From Rhizomys pruinosus (Eukaryota; Chordata; Mammalia; Rodentia; Spalacidae), in NCBI GenBank assembly GCA_009823505.1, contig VZQC01002896.1, forward strand, positions 1,860,775-1,924,774: DNA of 64,000 bases. The letters are read 5' to 3'. The stretch's first letter is position 1, and each line of letters opens with the position of its first letter. Position numbers and translations under genes: made by a program. The notes under the pieces were generated by a model. The model saw only the letters and a program-made list of their open reading frames with translations, made no database searches and was not told the DNA's origin. Below are positions 23,843 to 34,612 of the stretch, one piece after another.

Positions 23843-26045
23843 CCTGGAAGATGCAGGAGACTCCACACTCCCCACAAGCTGTAATGGGGAGTCCAGACGT
23901 GTCTCAGCTTCCTCGGCTTTCTTTCAGGAATTTTCTTGTCACACCCCAAGCCTGTGTCCCATGTCTCACCACTACTGCTGTCTACTCTGTGCCCTTACAC
24001 TTCTTGTGTCAGGTCCTCAGCTGACACTCACTGGGAAACCTGTGGTGACAGTGTGTCCTGGTCATTCTCAAGATAACAGGCGTCTCCCTTTGTGTGGTGG
24101 GTGTTAGCGGTGGATCTGCAAATCCTATCAGCAGTGGCGTCTGTCTGTCCCTCTCCCCTCTCCTGCTTACCTTATGCTTCTGTGGATAACCCTCTTTAAT
24201 AATTTTCCTTTCTCCTTGTTATGGTTGTTCTTAAGGAGAGCATTCTAAGATAATAGAAACCAAAAAAAAAAAAAGGGCAGAAGGAGATAGCCGCAGGGGA
24301 TACACCTTAAGGCATTATAAGTGACCTTATTTCTGCTTATCTGAGCTAAGACTGGTGCTACAGGTAAAGACTTGCTATGTATAAATGCACCAGAATTAGA
24401 GCTGGGGAGGAGGGGTACCCCGTTGATTTTTATTCCCTAGCAAGGACTGTGAAGCCCTCCACCCTGCATGGCAGAACATATCACTGCACCTGTATACCTA
24501 GTGTGTGGTAGAAGAGAGCACAAACTTTCACAGCCCACCATTCTGGTTTTGGGTTGGAGCTGGGTGTTTTATTTCCTGAGGACATTGTGAGCTTGGAAGG
24601 TTGGACTTTGGGGAGCATTCTGGTCTCCAGTTTAGCCAAGATGGTTCAAGGAATCTAGAGCAATGTTCCCTGACCATACACCATCTCCACTCCCTCCCCC
24701 TCAAGTCTATCACAGCTTTATATGCATTCTTTTTAAATCCTCCTTAAAGAAAGTGTGTGAGGGGGTTGGTAATGTTAAACTATTTTAGCTCATGGAACTT
24801 GGTTGGGATGGCTGGGGGTGCAAGTCCCTAAACTACCTCTTGCAGTAGCCTGTGTGAGTGGAATTTCTAGAAGCTAGAAGCAGTACTTTAGGTTCAGAAT
24901 GGGATTGGGGCAGTCGGGCAAATAGCCTCCCCTATCTTGTCCCTTCCCTTTCTGAGATCTCACATTCCGTCTGTCACAGGGTTGGTGAGAAGGTACTGAG
25001 GGTACCGAGGACCTCACTTGGCTCCAGAGCATTATGCTTTAAGGTTTAGGGTACTCATGCTGAGAGGATGGGGTCCCATTCTAGAAGAGCCAGAAAAATG
25101 CCTTAAATTGAGCCTCTATCTACCCCTGCTGATGAGTGAGTTGAGAGGTCTCGGGTGTTGGATTGCCGTGTGCCCCCCCCCCCCAGGTCTTTCCATGAGT
25201 GACAAGTGGTGGTCTGGGCAGAGCTTCACTTCCCTTCACAAGTGGCATTTTCATTATTTTGGATGTGAGGTGGGACATCTTTTGGATATCTTTTTCTATA
25301 TATTTTCTAAAGCTTTACATATGAGAGGGTTTTGTCAGGTGTTTGTAAAACACCTTACAACTTTTCCCCTTAATATCAGAAAGCAAAATAATAAAATAAA
25401 TAAAATAAAACTGGTTGGGATTTGCCTTTGAAACTCTCAGGTTTGCCTCTAAACAGGTGGCCCTGGTCACCATCAGAGTACTGGAATGTTGGAACCAAGG
25501 AGACCAGGTTCCTTTTGTGTGTGTGTTCTGGACTTTGGGAGTGGAAATGGAAATGAGCTTGTTCCTGTCAGAGTTGACTTCCTAGTCATTTGCCTCTGAA
25601 GCCCCTAGTGCCTTCTGAAGGGCCAGGGTTTACCCTAATTCCCTCCATTCTCTCCCAAAGGAACACACTCCAAATGCTCACCTTTCCCCTGGAGTCCCGG
25701 AAGGAGAGTGGGATTCTGTGCGTACCGTGGTCCTTTGTAGCCTCAGGTCTTTAATGTGATCGTTTTCCAGCTTAAAAGATCCAAGTGGAGACATTTTTAC
25801 TGTGCTGGTAACCTGTAAAATACCTGGATTCTCCAGTATAAGTGAATGACTGTTTTCATGCCTTCCTCTGATTTCATTCCTGTAATGCACCCACCCAGTT
25901 TGGGGGAGGGAGATAATATGTGGTTTTTGTATAAATACAAGAATGAGGAAAATGTGGGGAAAGAATTTTGAGAGATTTGAAGGAAATGAATGAAAGTGGC
26001 TTACTCTCCCTCTTTTTCATCAAATAAATGAAAAACCATTTCTGA
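23843..26045 (+). other. SMARCC1: SMARCC1 3' untranslated region
   Basis: About 2.2 kb from the TAG to just past AATAAA at 26023. No SINE is visible in it, unlike the flanking DNA, which fits conserved transcribed sequence. A cluster of overlapping AATAAA hexamers at about 25388-25410 could serve as a proximal poly(A) site. The exact cleavage point is inferred. Confidence 0.8.
26023..26028 (+). terminator. SMARCC1 poly(A) signal (AATAAA)
   Basis: Canonical AATAAA at the end of the SINE-free 3' UTR. The first SINE downstream begins near 26668. Confidence 0.7.
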
Positions 26046-26667
26046 ATTCTAGTCCCACTCTCTGCATTTATCCATTTCGTCAGGTGTCACATAGAGAACC
26101 TACACATTCTGTTGGGCCCAGTCTTGGTTAGTAGTTAACAGTTCCATGGCTCAAGGCCTGGTTGGCTGATCACCTGCGTGGTGCTTCAGAAATGAAAATC
26201 CAGTTGAATGCCTCACTCTTTAAAGTCCCTCAAATGAAGAAAGATAAATGGATATTCTCTGGAAAGAGTACTCAACATCCTGGGGCCTTGGAGGAGAAAT
26301 GGGCTTGGTAGTGAGCTGAGAATAGTAGAGTGCAGTTTAGATGGCCCCGAGTTAGAAGCAGAGTTTCTGGCAGAAGGTTCTATGGCCATGACTCCTCCAA
26401 GGACAGTTTCTAGCTCCATGGATACAAACCCTGTGCCAGAAAAGAAGTCTTGTTTCCAGGGTGCTTATGGATCTAGTGAAGCAAAGGAAGAGACTGCCAT
26501 GACAGCGTTGTAGCAAAGAACCAAAGCTGCCAGGGTCGCACCTGATTCCTAGTCGCCAAACGGTAAAAGGAGGGGTTAGTCCTTGATCCAAACTGACCAA
26601 AGATGGGGTTATAAACTTTAAATTGGAGTATTAGCTTCTTTTTATTTAAAAAGGGGTACTCCGGAGC

Positions 26668-26812
26668 CAGGTGTGGTGGCACACACCTTTAATCCTAGCA
26701 CTTGGGAGACAGAAGCAGGCAGATCTTTGTGAGTTCAAGGCCAGCCTGGTCTACAATGTGAGTTCCAGGACACCTGGGGCTACAGGGAGACCCTGGCTCG
26801 AAAAGAGCAAAA
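26668..26812 (+). repeat. B1 SINE
   Basis: Near consensus; first SINE after the SMARCC1 3' UTR. Confidence 0.93.
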
Positions 26813-27174
26813 AAAAAGGGGTGGGGGTACTCGGGTTGTTGAGGTGGCCTTTTCTATGCCTGGGACTCTAGGGGATCATGGCAGGAAGCACAGTCAGCCT
26901 TCCACCTGCTAATACAGCAGCGTACAACATCTGCCATCTCTCCTATTCAAAGAAACATCTCTTCCCAGAAGACTAGGACTTAAATGGCACTCAGGGGTTG
27001 GGTTGGGGGAGGCCCGACTCTGGGGAAAGGGAATGCAGACAGGTGCCCAACATCAGACGGAGGCTCTCAGACCCGAGTTGGAAGGGGTTAGACCCCTGGA
27101 AAGGAGCCCTGTGGAAATGCATAAATAAAGCTGAGTGCCTTCTGAGCCCACGGCATAGAAAACTGCCTCCAGGG

Positions 27175-27400
27175 GCTGGAGAGAGGGCTCAGCAGTTAAG
27201 AGCGCCGACTGCTCTTGTACAGGACTCAGGTTTGATTCCCAGCACCCACGTATCAGCTAAGAACTGTCTTTAAGCCAGGTGTGGTGGTGCATGCCTTTAA
27301 TCTCAGCACTTGGGAGGCAGAGGCAGGCAGATCTCTGAGTTCAAGGCCAGTGTGGTCTACAGAGAGAGTTCCAGGACAGCTGGGGCTACAGAGAGATCTG
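27175..27400 (+). repeat. Chimeric SINE: B2-class head joined to B1
   Basis: Head 27175-27273 ends CTAAGAACTGTCTTTAA, then GCCAGGTGTGGTGG; the B1 part ends near 27400. Confidence 0.88.
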
Positions 27401-27499
27401 ATCTGTGTCCGCTGTATAAGCCGTTGGGCTGCATTCAGCTGCTCATCTAGTAGATCTGTGCCGTGGAATTCTGTTTCCCAGAATACGTGTCACTAGTTA

Positions 27500-27793
27500 A
27501 GGTTCTGCCCTTTGTTTTTTTGTTGTTTTGTTTTGTTTTGTTTTAATTTTATTTGTTTTTGTATGTGTATGAATGTATTGTCTGCATGCAAGCCTGTGCA
27601 CCCGTGTCGTGCAATGCCTCGGAGGTCAGAAGAGGGTGTCGGATTCCCCTGGAACTGGAGTTCTCCTGGAATTGGAGTTAGGGACGGTTCTCAACCGCCA
27701 TGTGGGTGCTGGGGATCGAACCCAGGTCCTCTGCAAGACCAGTCAGTACTCTTAACTGCTAAGTCATCTCTCCAGCCCAGGTTCTGCCCTTTG
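27500..27793 (-). repeat. B2-class SINE, duplication subfamily, with target-site duplication
   Basis: Antisense element 27515-27778 between copies of AGGTTCTGCCCTTTG. Confidence 0.94.
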
Positions 27794-28340
27794 AGAACCG
27801 CTGGTGAGATGGCACAACAGGTGGCATTGCTTATGACCAAGCCAGATGACCTAAGTTCGTTCCTTGGGACCCACGTAGTAGAAGGCGAGAATGGACCTCC
27901 TGCAAGTCGTCTCCCTGTCTCCACACAAACTTTATTTGGTCTTTTTGGGACAGGGTCTTCCTAAGCCCCAGCTGGCCCAGAACTCACTATGTAGATCAGG
28001 CTGGCCTGGAACTCACAGAGATCCACCTGCCTCTTGCCTCCCAAGTGCTAGGATTAAAGGCGTGCACTACCATGCCCAGCTTTGGGCATTTGTTGGGGGG
28101 GGGCATTTATTTTTTAAGGAAAGGTATGTGGTTGGAGAGATGGCTCAACAGATAAGAACACTGGCTGCTCTTGCGGATAACCTGGGTTCAAATCCCAGTA
28201 CCTACCTAGCAATTAACCGTCCACAATTCCAATTGCAGGAGATCACACCTCTTCTGGCTTTCTCAGTACCTAGAGACTCGGATGTGCTTACACGCCTCAA
28301 GGCATGACACTCATTTACATATAACAAGTATACATTTTTT
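27788..28340. repeat. SINE cluster: B3-like (+), B1 (-), B2/B3-like (+)
   Basis: 27788-27930, 27938-28080 and 28128-28330. Confidence 0.78.
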
Positions 28341-28560
28341 TTTATGTGTATGAATGTACTGTCTGCATGTAGGTTTGTGCACCCGTGTCATGCAGTGCGG
28401 CAGAGGTCAGAAGAGGGTGTCAGATTCCCCTGGAACTGGAGTTAAAGACAGTTCTCAGCTTCCATGTGGGTGCTGGGAATCGAACCCAGGTCCTCTGCAA
28501 GAGCAGTCGAAACTCTTAACCACTAGGCTATCTCTCCAGCCCCAAGTGTACATTTTTTGA
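28325..28560 (-). repeat. B2-class SINE, no-duplication subfamily
   Basis: Antisense 28340-28543, flanked by near-identical AAGTATACATTTTTT / AAGTGTACATTTTTT. Confidence 0.92.
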
Positions 28561-28678
28561 AAGGATGTGGTAATACAGAAGTCTTCAGTTGCTTCTGTGA
28601 GACCTTTCATTCAATCAGTATTTGAGGCCCTACTATGATTGAAGTATAGAAGAACCTTGGTTACAAGGAAGTCACAGT

Positions 28679-28731
28679 TTTGTTTTGTTTTGTTTTGTTT
28701 TGTTTTGTTTTGTTTTGTTTTGTTTTGTTTG
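28679..28731. repeat. (GTTTT)n microsatellite
   Basis: About ten pentanucleotide units. Confidence 0.93.
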
Positions 28732-28739
28732 AGAGGAGG

Positions 28740-29115
28740 TTGGTTTTTGAGTCAGGGCCTTGTGACCCTACCTGGCCTGAAACTAGATGAGGCTGGCTCC
28801 AATCAGCACTGAGATCCTCCTACCTTTGCCTCCCAAGTGCTGGAATTAGAGGTGTGTACTGACAAACTATGTGATCTGTTCCCTGAATTGCTGGGCCTGG
28901 TGGCACATGTATGCTTTTAATCCCAGTGCTTGGGAGGCAGATCTCTGCGTTGTAGGCTGGTGCCTCCCCTGGATAGAGTTCCCACTCAGCCACTGCTATG
29001 TAGTGAGACCCTGTCTGAAAACAAAGAGTGCTCTGAACACAGGACTTGGGAATATATGCCTGTAATCCCAAAGTTTAAGACCAGCCTTCTCTGTATTGTA
29101 AGGCCTCTAAACCAA
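28740..29115. repeat. B1-like fragments, old
   Basis: Antisense 28740-28862, sense 28890-29030 and a sense remnant to 29115. Confidence 0.6.
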
Positions 29116-29142
29116 AGTAAAATTTTCCTGGAGAAAAAGGGA

Positions 29143-29345
29143 GGCTGGGGAGATGGCTCAGCAGTTAAGAGCACCTGCTGCTCTTGCAGAGGACCCGGGT
29201 TCAATTCCCTACCCCATCCATATGATGGCTAAATTATCTACAACTTCAGTTCCACAGGGATCCGATGCTGCCTTCCTCTGTGGCCACTGTTCAACATAGG
29301 TACACTTAATGGATGTGCAAGCAATACACTCATACATAAAATTAA
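29143..29345 (+). repeat. B2-class SINE, diverged
   Basis: GGCTGGGGAGATGGCTCAGC head; tail CACTCATACATAAAATTAAA. Confidence 0.85.
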
Positions 29346-29864
29346 AAGAATTTTAAAGAGGTACTGGGGGATAATGTATGAAATAGGAACTGAGTGGTCT
29401 GTATTACAGGAAAGCACCTGAATAGCATGCCAGCTCCTCCGAGCTTCATCACAGAAGCCCCTACTTTCTCAATCTCTAGAAGCAGATTTTGTTGCTTGTC
29501 GTACGTAGGTCTTTCTGGAAACTGAGGACAGCTCAATCCTTATCAATGGATTATCTTCATTTAATGGGTCCTTTTTGTTCGTTGAGACATTCCTTCCCTA
29601 CAGCTTAGGCTGGTCTCAAATTCAATTTCCTATCCCAGATCCAAAATGCTGGGCTACAGGTGTGCACCACCATCCTTGATCTTGGAATGGTTGTCGTTCA
29701 GAATGGAGTGCAAAGTCTGTGTGAAGGAGGTGCACTCCTTAAAGCCCAGCACTCAGTGTTGGATCTCCATGTGGGCCATGTTTTTATGTCAAGCAGCTTC
29801 ATTTACCTGTGGCATGCTAACATTTTATTGTTGTTGTTGTTGTTGGGTTTGTTTGTTTTTTTTT

Positions 29865-30090
29865 TTTTTCTGTATTTTTGAGACAGGGTCTCCCTTTAGT
29901 CCTAGCCTGGAGCTCACTCTGTAGACCAGGCTGGTCTTAAACTCACAGAGATCTGCCTGTCTCTGCTTCCCGAATGCTGGGATTAAAGGCGTGCGTCACC
30001 ACACCTGGCACTAAAGACAGTTCTTAGCTGCCATGTGGGTGCTGGGAATCAAACCCAGGTCCTCTGCAAGAGCCATCTCTCCAGCCCCCT
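29865..30090 (-). repeat. Chimeric SINE: B2-class head joined to B1
   Basis: Antisense B1 to 30008, then CTAAAGACAGTTCTTAGCTG head to 30090 with a small deletion in the A box. Confidence 0.85.
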
Positions 30091-30617
30091 GTGGCATGTT
30101 TTTAGGTGTGTTATTAGAAAGAACCTTTGATCCCAAACTTGGAGCAGAGCTGAGACAAGACTGCCACAAAGTGGCTAAAAGCAAGTCAGTGAAGCAGCCC
30201 CGTTCTGGAGCCAGTTACAGCTACCCAGAGCAGCGCCTGTGCCCGTCCCTGTTCATGCTTTTACATGTTGCAAAATTAGAGATGTCTTTACCACTTCTGC
30301 CGCCAGAGGCCTTTCCATGACCTTGCAACTTCTGGAGAGTGCCAGGTAAGCCGTTCAGTTTACCCTTCAGAGGAGGTAGCACCACCTGCCCTGAAAGCAG
30401 TTTTTGAATGTCCTGACCACCACCCACAGACAACTGGCAATGGAAGAGAGGACATCTCCCACTCAGTCCCTGGCAGCCTATTATCTGTGACTTCCAGATT
30501 GGTGGAAGGATGTTAAAAAGTGGCAGCTACCAGGATCATGAACAATCCTCTGCACAGTCGGATTTCTGTGTCTGGTTTGGCCCTCATACTGACACTCCCA
30601 GTAGCCATCTGCACTGT

Positions 30618-30770
30618 GGCTTTTTTTTTTTTTTTTTCCGTCTTTTAGAGACAGGGTCTCCCTGTAGCCCCAGCTGTCCTGGAACTCACTCTGTAGACCA
30701 GACTGGCCTTGAATTCACAAAGATCCGCCTGCCTCTGCCTCCCGAGTGCTAGGATTAAAGGCGTGTGAAC
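30618..30770 (-). repeat. B1 SINE
   Basis: T tract then antisense B1, near consensus. Confidence 0.92.
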
Positions 30771-30786
30771 ATTTCTTATTCAATGT

Positions 30787-30892
30787 CCTCCTCCTCCTCC
30801 TTCCCCTTCTTTCCTTCCTCCCTCCGTCCCTCCCTCCCTCCCTCCCTCTCCTCTCTTCCTCCTCTTCCTCCTCCTCCTCCTCTTATTCTTCA
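30787..30892. repeat. Polypyrimidine tract
   Basis: CTC/CCT-rich run with TCC triplets. Confidence 0.85.
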
Positions 30893-31074
30893 CAGGGTCT
30901 CAGTTCAGGATTGCTTTTAACACCTGATACTTTTGCTTCCACCACCCAGATATTGATATTACAAGCACATGCCACTTCACCCAGACCTGGGTCAGTTTAT
31001 CTGAAATGGCTACAGGTCACAAGCTGAGGCAGGTCTTTTCTGTTTTGTTTTGGGGGGTGGGGCTTGGTGGTTTG

Positions 31075-31252
31075 TTTTTTTTTTTTGTCTTTTTTTTTGT
31101 CTTTTTTTATCTTTTTGAGACAGGATCTCCCTGTAGCCCCAGCTGTCCTGGAACTCACTATGTAGACCAGGTTAGCCTTTAACTCACAGAAATCCACCTG
31201 CCTCTGCCTCCCGAGTGCCAGGATTAAAGGTGTGCAATACCACCTCCAGCAG
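31075..31252 (-). repeat. B1 SINE
   Basis: Long T/TTTTTGTC tract then antisense B1. Confidence 0.9.
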
Positions 31253-31564
31253 CAGATCTTTTCTGCAGTCTAGTCAGCTACTTGTTGGCTTGTGTGGCTT
31301 TCAGAGGCTTGTCCAATGTGGTGATAGACCATTGCCTGCACAAGGTGAGCTCCCCATGTTGTGACATCCTCTTCTGAGGAGAGCCTGCGACTCCAGCATG
31401 AGGAGGTTGTGGTCAGCGCAGAGGACTCTGCTCCTTAGTCATTTCCTTCCTCCTAGGAATGCTGTAAGTACTCATGTTCCTGGCAACTCCAAAAAGAGCC
31501 CAAGCAGATTGTCCCCAAGTCTAGGATCATGAGCTTTGTTCTGCAGTTGTCCCTGTTAACAGGA

Positions 31565-31690
31565 CAACTGCTGAGCGCGGTGACACGGTCATGTAATCCC
31601 AGGGTTTGGAGGTACAGGCAGGAGGATAGGTATCCAGGCAAGTTCAAGGCAGCCTGAGTTATGAGGTTATGAAAGGGTTCAAGGAGGGGA
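31565..31690 (+). repeat. B1-like SINE, diverged
   Basis: CTGAGCGCGGTGACACGGTC and GTTCAAGGCAGCCTGAG. Confidence 0.65.
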
Positions 31691-31846
31691 AAACAGCACT
31701 GGTGTTGGCTGCCCAGGTGACAGTGGGGAGCTGGAGCAGGCGGTGGAGGGCAGGTTCTGTCGACAGCCTACTCTGCACCGATCCACTTCTGAGATTTCAG
31801 AAGAGAAATTAGGGGTTCGAAAGAGTGATTAAGAGTACTTGGTGGT

Positions 31847-32255
31847 GGGGCTGGAGAGATGGCTCAGCAGTTAAGAGCACCGACTGCTCTTCGCAGAGGA
31901 TCCGGGTTCGATTCCCAGCACCCACATGGTGGCTAAGAACCATCTTTAACTACAGTTCCAGGGGAATCCGACTCCCTTTTCTGACCTCCACGGCATTGCA
32001 CGACATGGGTGCACCAACCTACATGCAGACAGTACACTCATACACATAAAAAAATTAATTAATAAAAAAAAAGTACTTGGTGCTTGGCTGGATGTGGTGG
32101 TGCACACCTTCAGTCCCAGCACTTGGAAGGCAGAGGCTGGTGGATCCTCTGTGAGTTCAAGGCCAGCCTGGTCTACATAGCGAGCTCCAGGCCAGCTGGG
32201 ACTAAAAGGAGACCCTATCTCAAAAAAGACCGCAAAAGAAAAAAAAAAAAAATAC
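31847..32255 (+). repeat. B2-class SINE followed by B1
   Basis: 31847-32066 B2-class without duplication; 32086-32255 B1. Confidence 0.92.
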
Positions 32256-32399
32256 ATGAAAATGGTCATAAAATAGAAATAAAAAAAAAAAAAGAAAATG
32301 CTTCAATATTCAAATGTAATAAGCTTCAGGTCCTAGCTGTGCTATTAATGTGCTGTTAGACCACTATACTATCTGCTTGCAGATAAAAAACACGTTGGT

Positions 32400-32610
32400 A
32401 AGCAGGGCGTGGTGTGCGCGCCACGCCTTTAATTTTCCCCCATCCCCACTCTATACCATTTTCTAGCAACTCGCGGAGGTCGTTAGAGGCTCAGAGGCAG
32501 GTGAGATCTCTGTGAGAGTTCCAAGCCAGCCTGGTTACAGAGCAAGTTCCAGACAGTCTGGGGCCTACCCAGGGAGATCCCTGTTCTTGAAAAGACCAAA
32601 AAAACCCAAA
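32400..32610 (+). repeat. B1 SINE interrupted and irregular
   Basis: B1 5' end at 32400, about 55 unrelated bases at 32435-32490, then B1 continues with many extra bases. Confidence 0.7.
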
Positions 32611-32716
32611 AAAACATATTTGTATATATTTGTGAAAATAAAGGGAATGCAAGAAAAGTATTATACCGATGAGCTACATTTCCAGCCCCATTGTGGCTTT
32701 AAAAAACTCAATCATG

Positions 32717-33245
32717 CCGGGCGTGGTGGCGCGCGCCCTTTAATCCTAGCACTCGGAGGCAGAGGCAAGGGGATCTTTGTGAGTTCAAGGCCAGCCTGGT
32801 CTACAGAGTGAGGTCCAGAACAGCTGGGGTACAAGGAGACCCTGTCTCAAAAAGACAAAAAAAAAAACAACTATTGGGGCTGGAGAGATGGCTCAGCAGT
32901 TAAGAGCACTGACTGCTCTTGCAGAGGACCCGGGTTCAATCCCCAGCACCCACATGGCAGCTGAGAACTGTCTGTAACTCCAATTCCAGGAGAACTCCAG
33001 TTCCAGGGGAGTCCGACACCCTCTTCTGACCTCCCAGGCATTGCACGACACAGGGGCACCAACCTACATGCAGACAGTACATTCATACACATAAAAAATA
33101 ATAATGCCTTTAATCCTAGCACTTGGGAGGCCTCTGCAGGCAGATCTCTGTGAGTTCAAGGCCAGCCTGGTCTACAAAGTGAGTTCCAGGCCAGCTGGGG
33201 CTACAGGGAGACCCTGTCTCGAAAAGACAAAAAAAATTAAATTAA
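32717..33245 (+). repeat. B1, B2-class, B1 in series
   Basis: 32717-32870 B1, 32876-33103 B2-class with duplication, 33104-33235 B1 lacking its first bases. Confidence 0.92.
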
Positions 33246-33949
33246 ATTAAAAAAAAAAAAACTATTGTCACTTGTCATAGAAATGAGGTGGGTCAGAATA
33301 GAGGCCCTTACCACCAAGCCTGAAAACTGGGTTAGATCCTCCAGACCCAAAAAGTTGGAGAGGAGATTTACACAGATGACCACCTGTGTGTATGCTTAGA
33401 CACACACATGTAATTTAAAGGGGGTGGGGGTGGGGGTTAAAAGGTCTCAATAGGTTAATAATGAGGGTTTAAAGCCAGGAACTGATGTTCCTCATCCAGA
33501 TCAAAGTACCCCTTCCACGGCAATGAGAGCAGTGAGTGCTGGACAGCATCCCTGCCACACCCTGGTGAAGCTAGTGCCTTTCCATTCTATGCATAGGATG
33601 AATGCAGCAGCAGTTGACACTGCTCTTGTGTGCCTTGGCTCTGGAGATAAGCTGCCAAAAATCTAGTAGGAAACAGACACGGTGGAGACATTGTCACTAA
33701 GACATTCCTGGTGCCCGGTGTGCAGGACACGATGGAGGCCATGGTGTAAAGGGCAGTCTGTTTTGTTGTCTAGTTCTCACATTACTTTCCTCAACCTTTA
33801 TGTGCACACACGCACACACAAATGCAGTCTATTCAACACTACGTTTGCCAAATCCTTTCACATTAGAGACTCAGTGACTATTTCCAAGGTCACACAGATG
33901 TGATTGCAAATCTTCCATCACAGACCATGCCTGAATGAGCTTTCCTCAT

Positions 33950-34105
33950 TTTTTTTTTTTTTTTTTTGAAACAGGGTCTCCCTGTAGCCCCAGCTATCCT
34001 GGAACTCACTCTGTAGACCAGGCTGGCCTTGAACTCACAAAGATCCCCTTGCCTCTGCCTCCCGAGTGCTAGGATTTAAAGGCGTGCGCCACCATGCCTG
34101 GTGAT
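33950..34105 (-). repeat. B1 SINE
   Basis: T tract then antisense B1 to GCGCCACCATGCCTGG. Confidence 0.92.
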
Positions 34106-34129
34106 AGTTGAGTTTTTAAAGCCCAAATT

Positions 34130-34410
34130 GGGGCTGGAAATGTAGCTCATCTGTATAATACTTTACTTGCATTCACTGAAGTCCTGGGTTCAGTTCCCAA
34201 CAATACACATAAATCCCCAGGTTGGGAAGAAGATGGTTGAGGAAGGAGACATTTCTGTACCATATGTACAAGTAGCCGCGCTTGGTGGCGCACACCTTGA
34301 ATCCCAGCACTTGGGAGGCAGAGGCAGGGGATCTCAAGGCTAATCTGGTCTACATAGAGAGTTCTGGCCAGGACAGCTGGGGCTGCAGGGAGACCCTGTA
34401 TCAAAAAAAA
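34130..34410 (+). repeat. ID-type head and B1 SINE
   Basis: 34130-34215 ID-like; 34273-34410 B1. Confidence 0.75.
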
Positions 34411-34477
34411 AAAAGTTATAAAATACATTAATCATGGGGAAACACACTAGGGTAGATATAAAAGAGGATTTTGATTT

Positions 34478-34612
34478 TTTTTTTTTTCTCAAGATAGCAT
34501 CTTATACTATAGCCCAGGCTGGTGACACTATATAGACCCAGCCTGGCCTTGAATTTATGCCAACCCTGCCTAGTGCTGAGATCACAGGCATGAGCTACCA
34601 TGCCCAGCAAAT
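34478..34612 (-). repeat. B1-like SINE, diverged
   Basis: T tract, ATAGCCCAGGCTGGTG, CATGAGCTACCATGCCCAGC. Confidence 0.65.

Larger units (their letters stand above)
1..26045 (+). other. SMARCC1: SMARCC1 gene, 3' part (introns, last three exons, 3' UTR)
   Basis: The three terminal coding exons (9084-9345, 19128-19298, 23730-23842) join in one reading frame through GT-AG introns with phase-1 junctions. They give 181 residues that end in the Q/P-rich C-terminus I recognise as BAF155. The 5' part of the gene lies outside the window. The introns (1-9083, 9346-19127, 19299-23729) are mostly SINEs. SMARCC1 is a nuclear scaffold of SWI/SNF (BAF) remodelling complexes; its SWIRM, SANT and chromo-like domains lie upstream of what is visible here. 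Confidence 0.95.

Noticed and set aside
23602..23875. Poly-Cys and poly-Leu ORFs opposite the SMARCC1 CAG tract
   Set aside because: Antisense frames of the CAG repeat; no independent evidence. Repeat-associated translation is not supported at 11 units.
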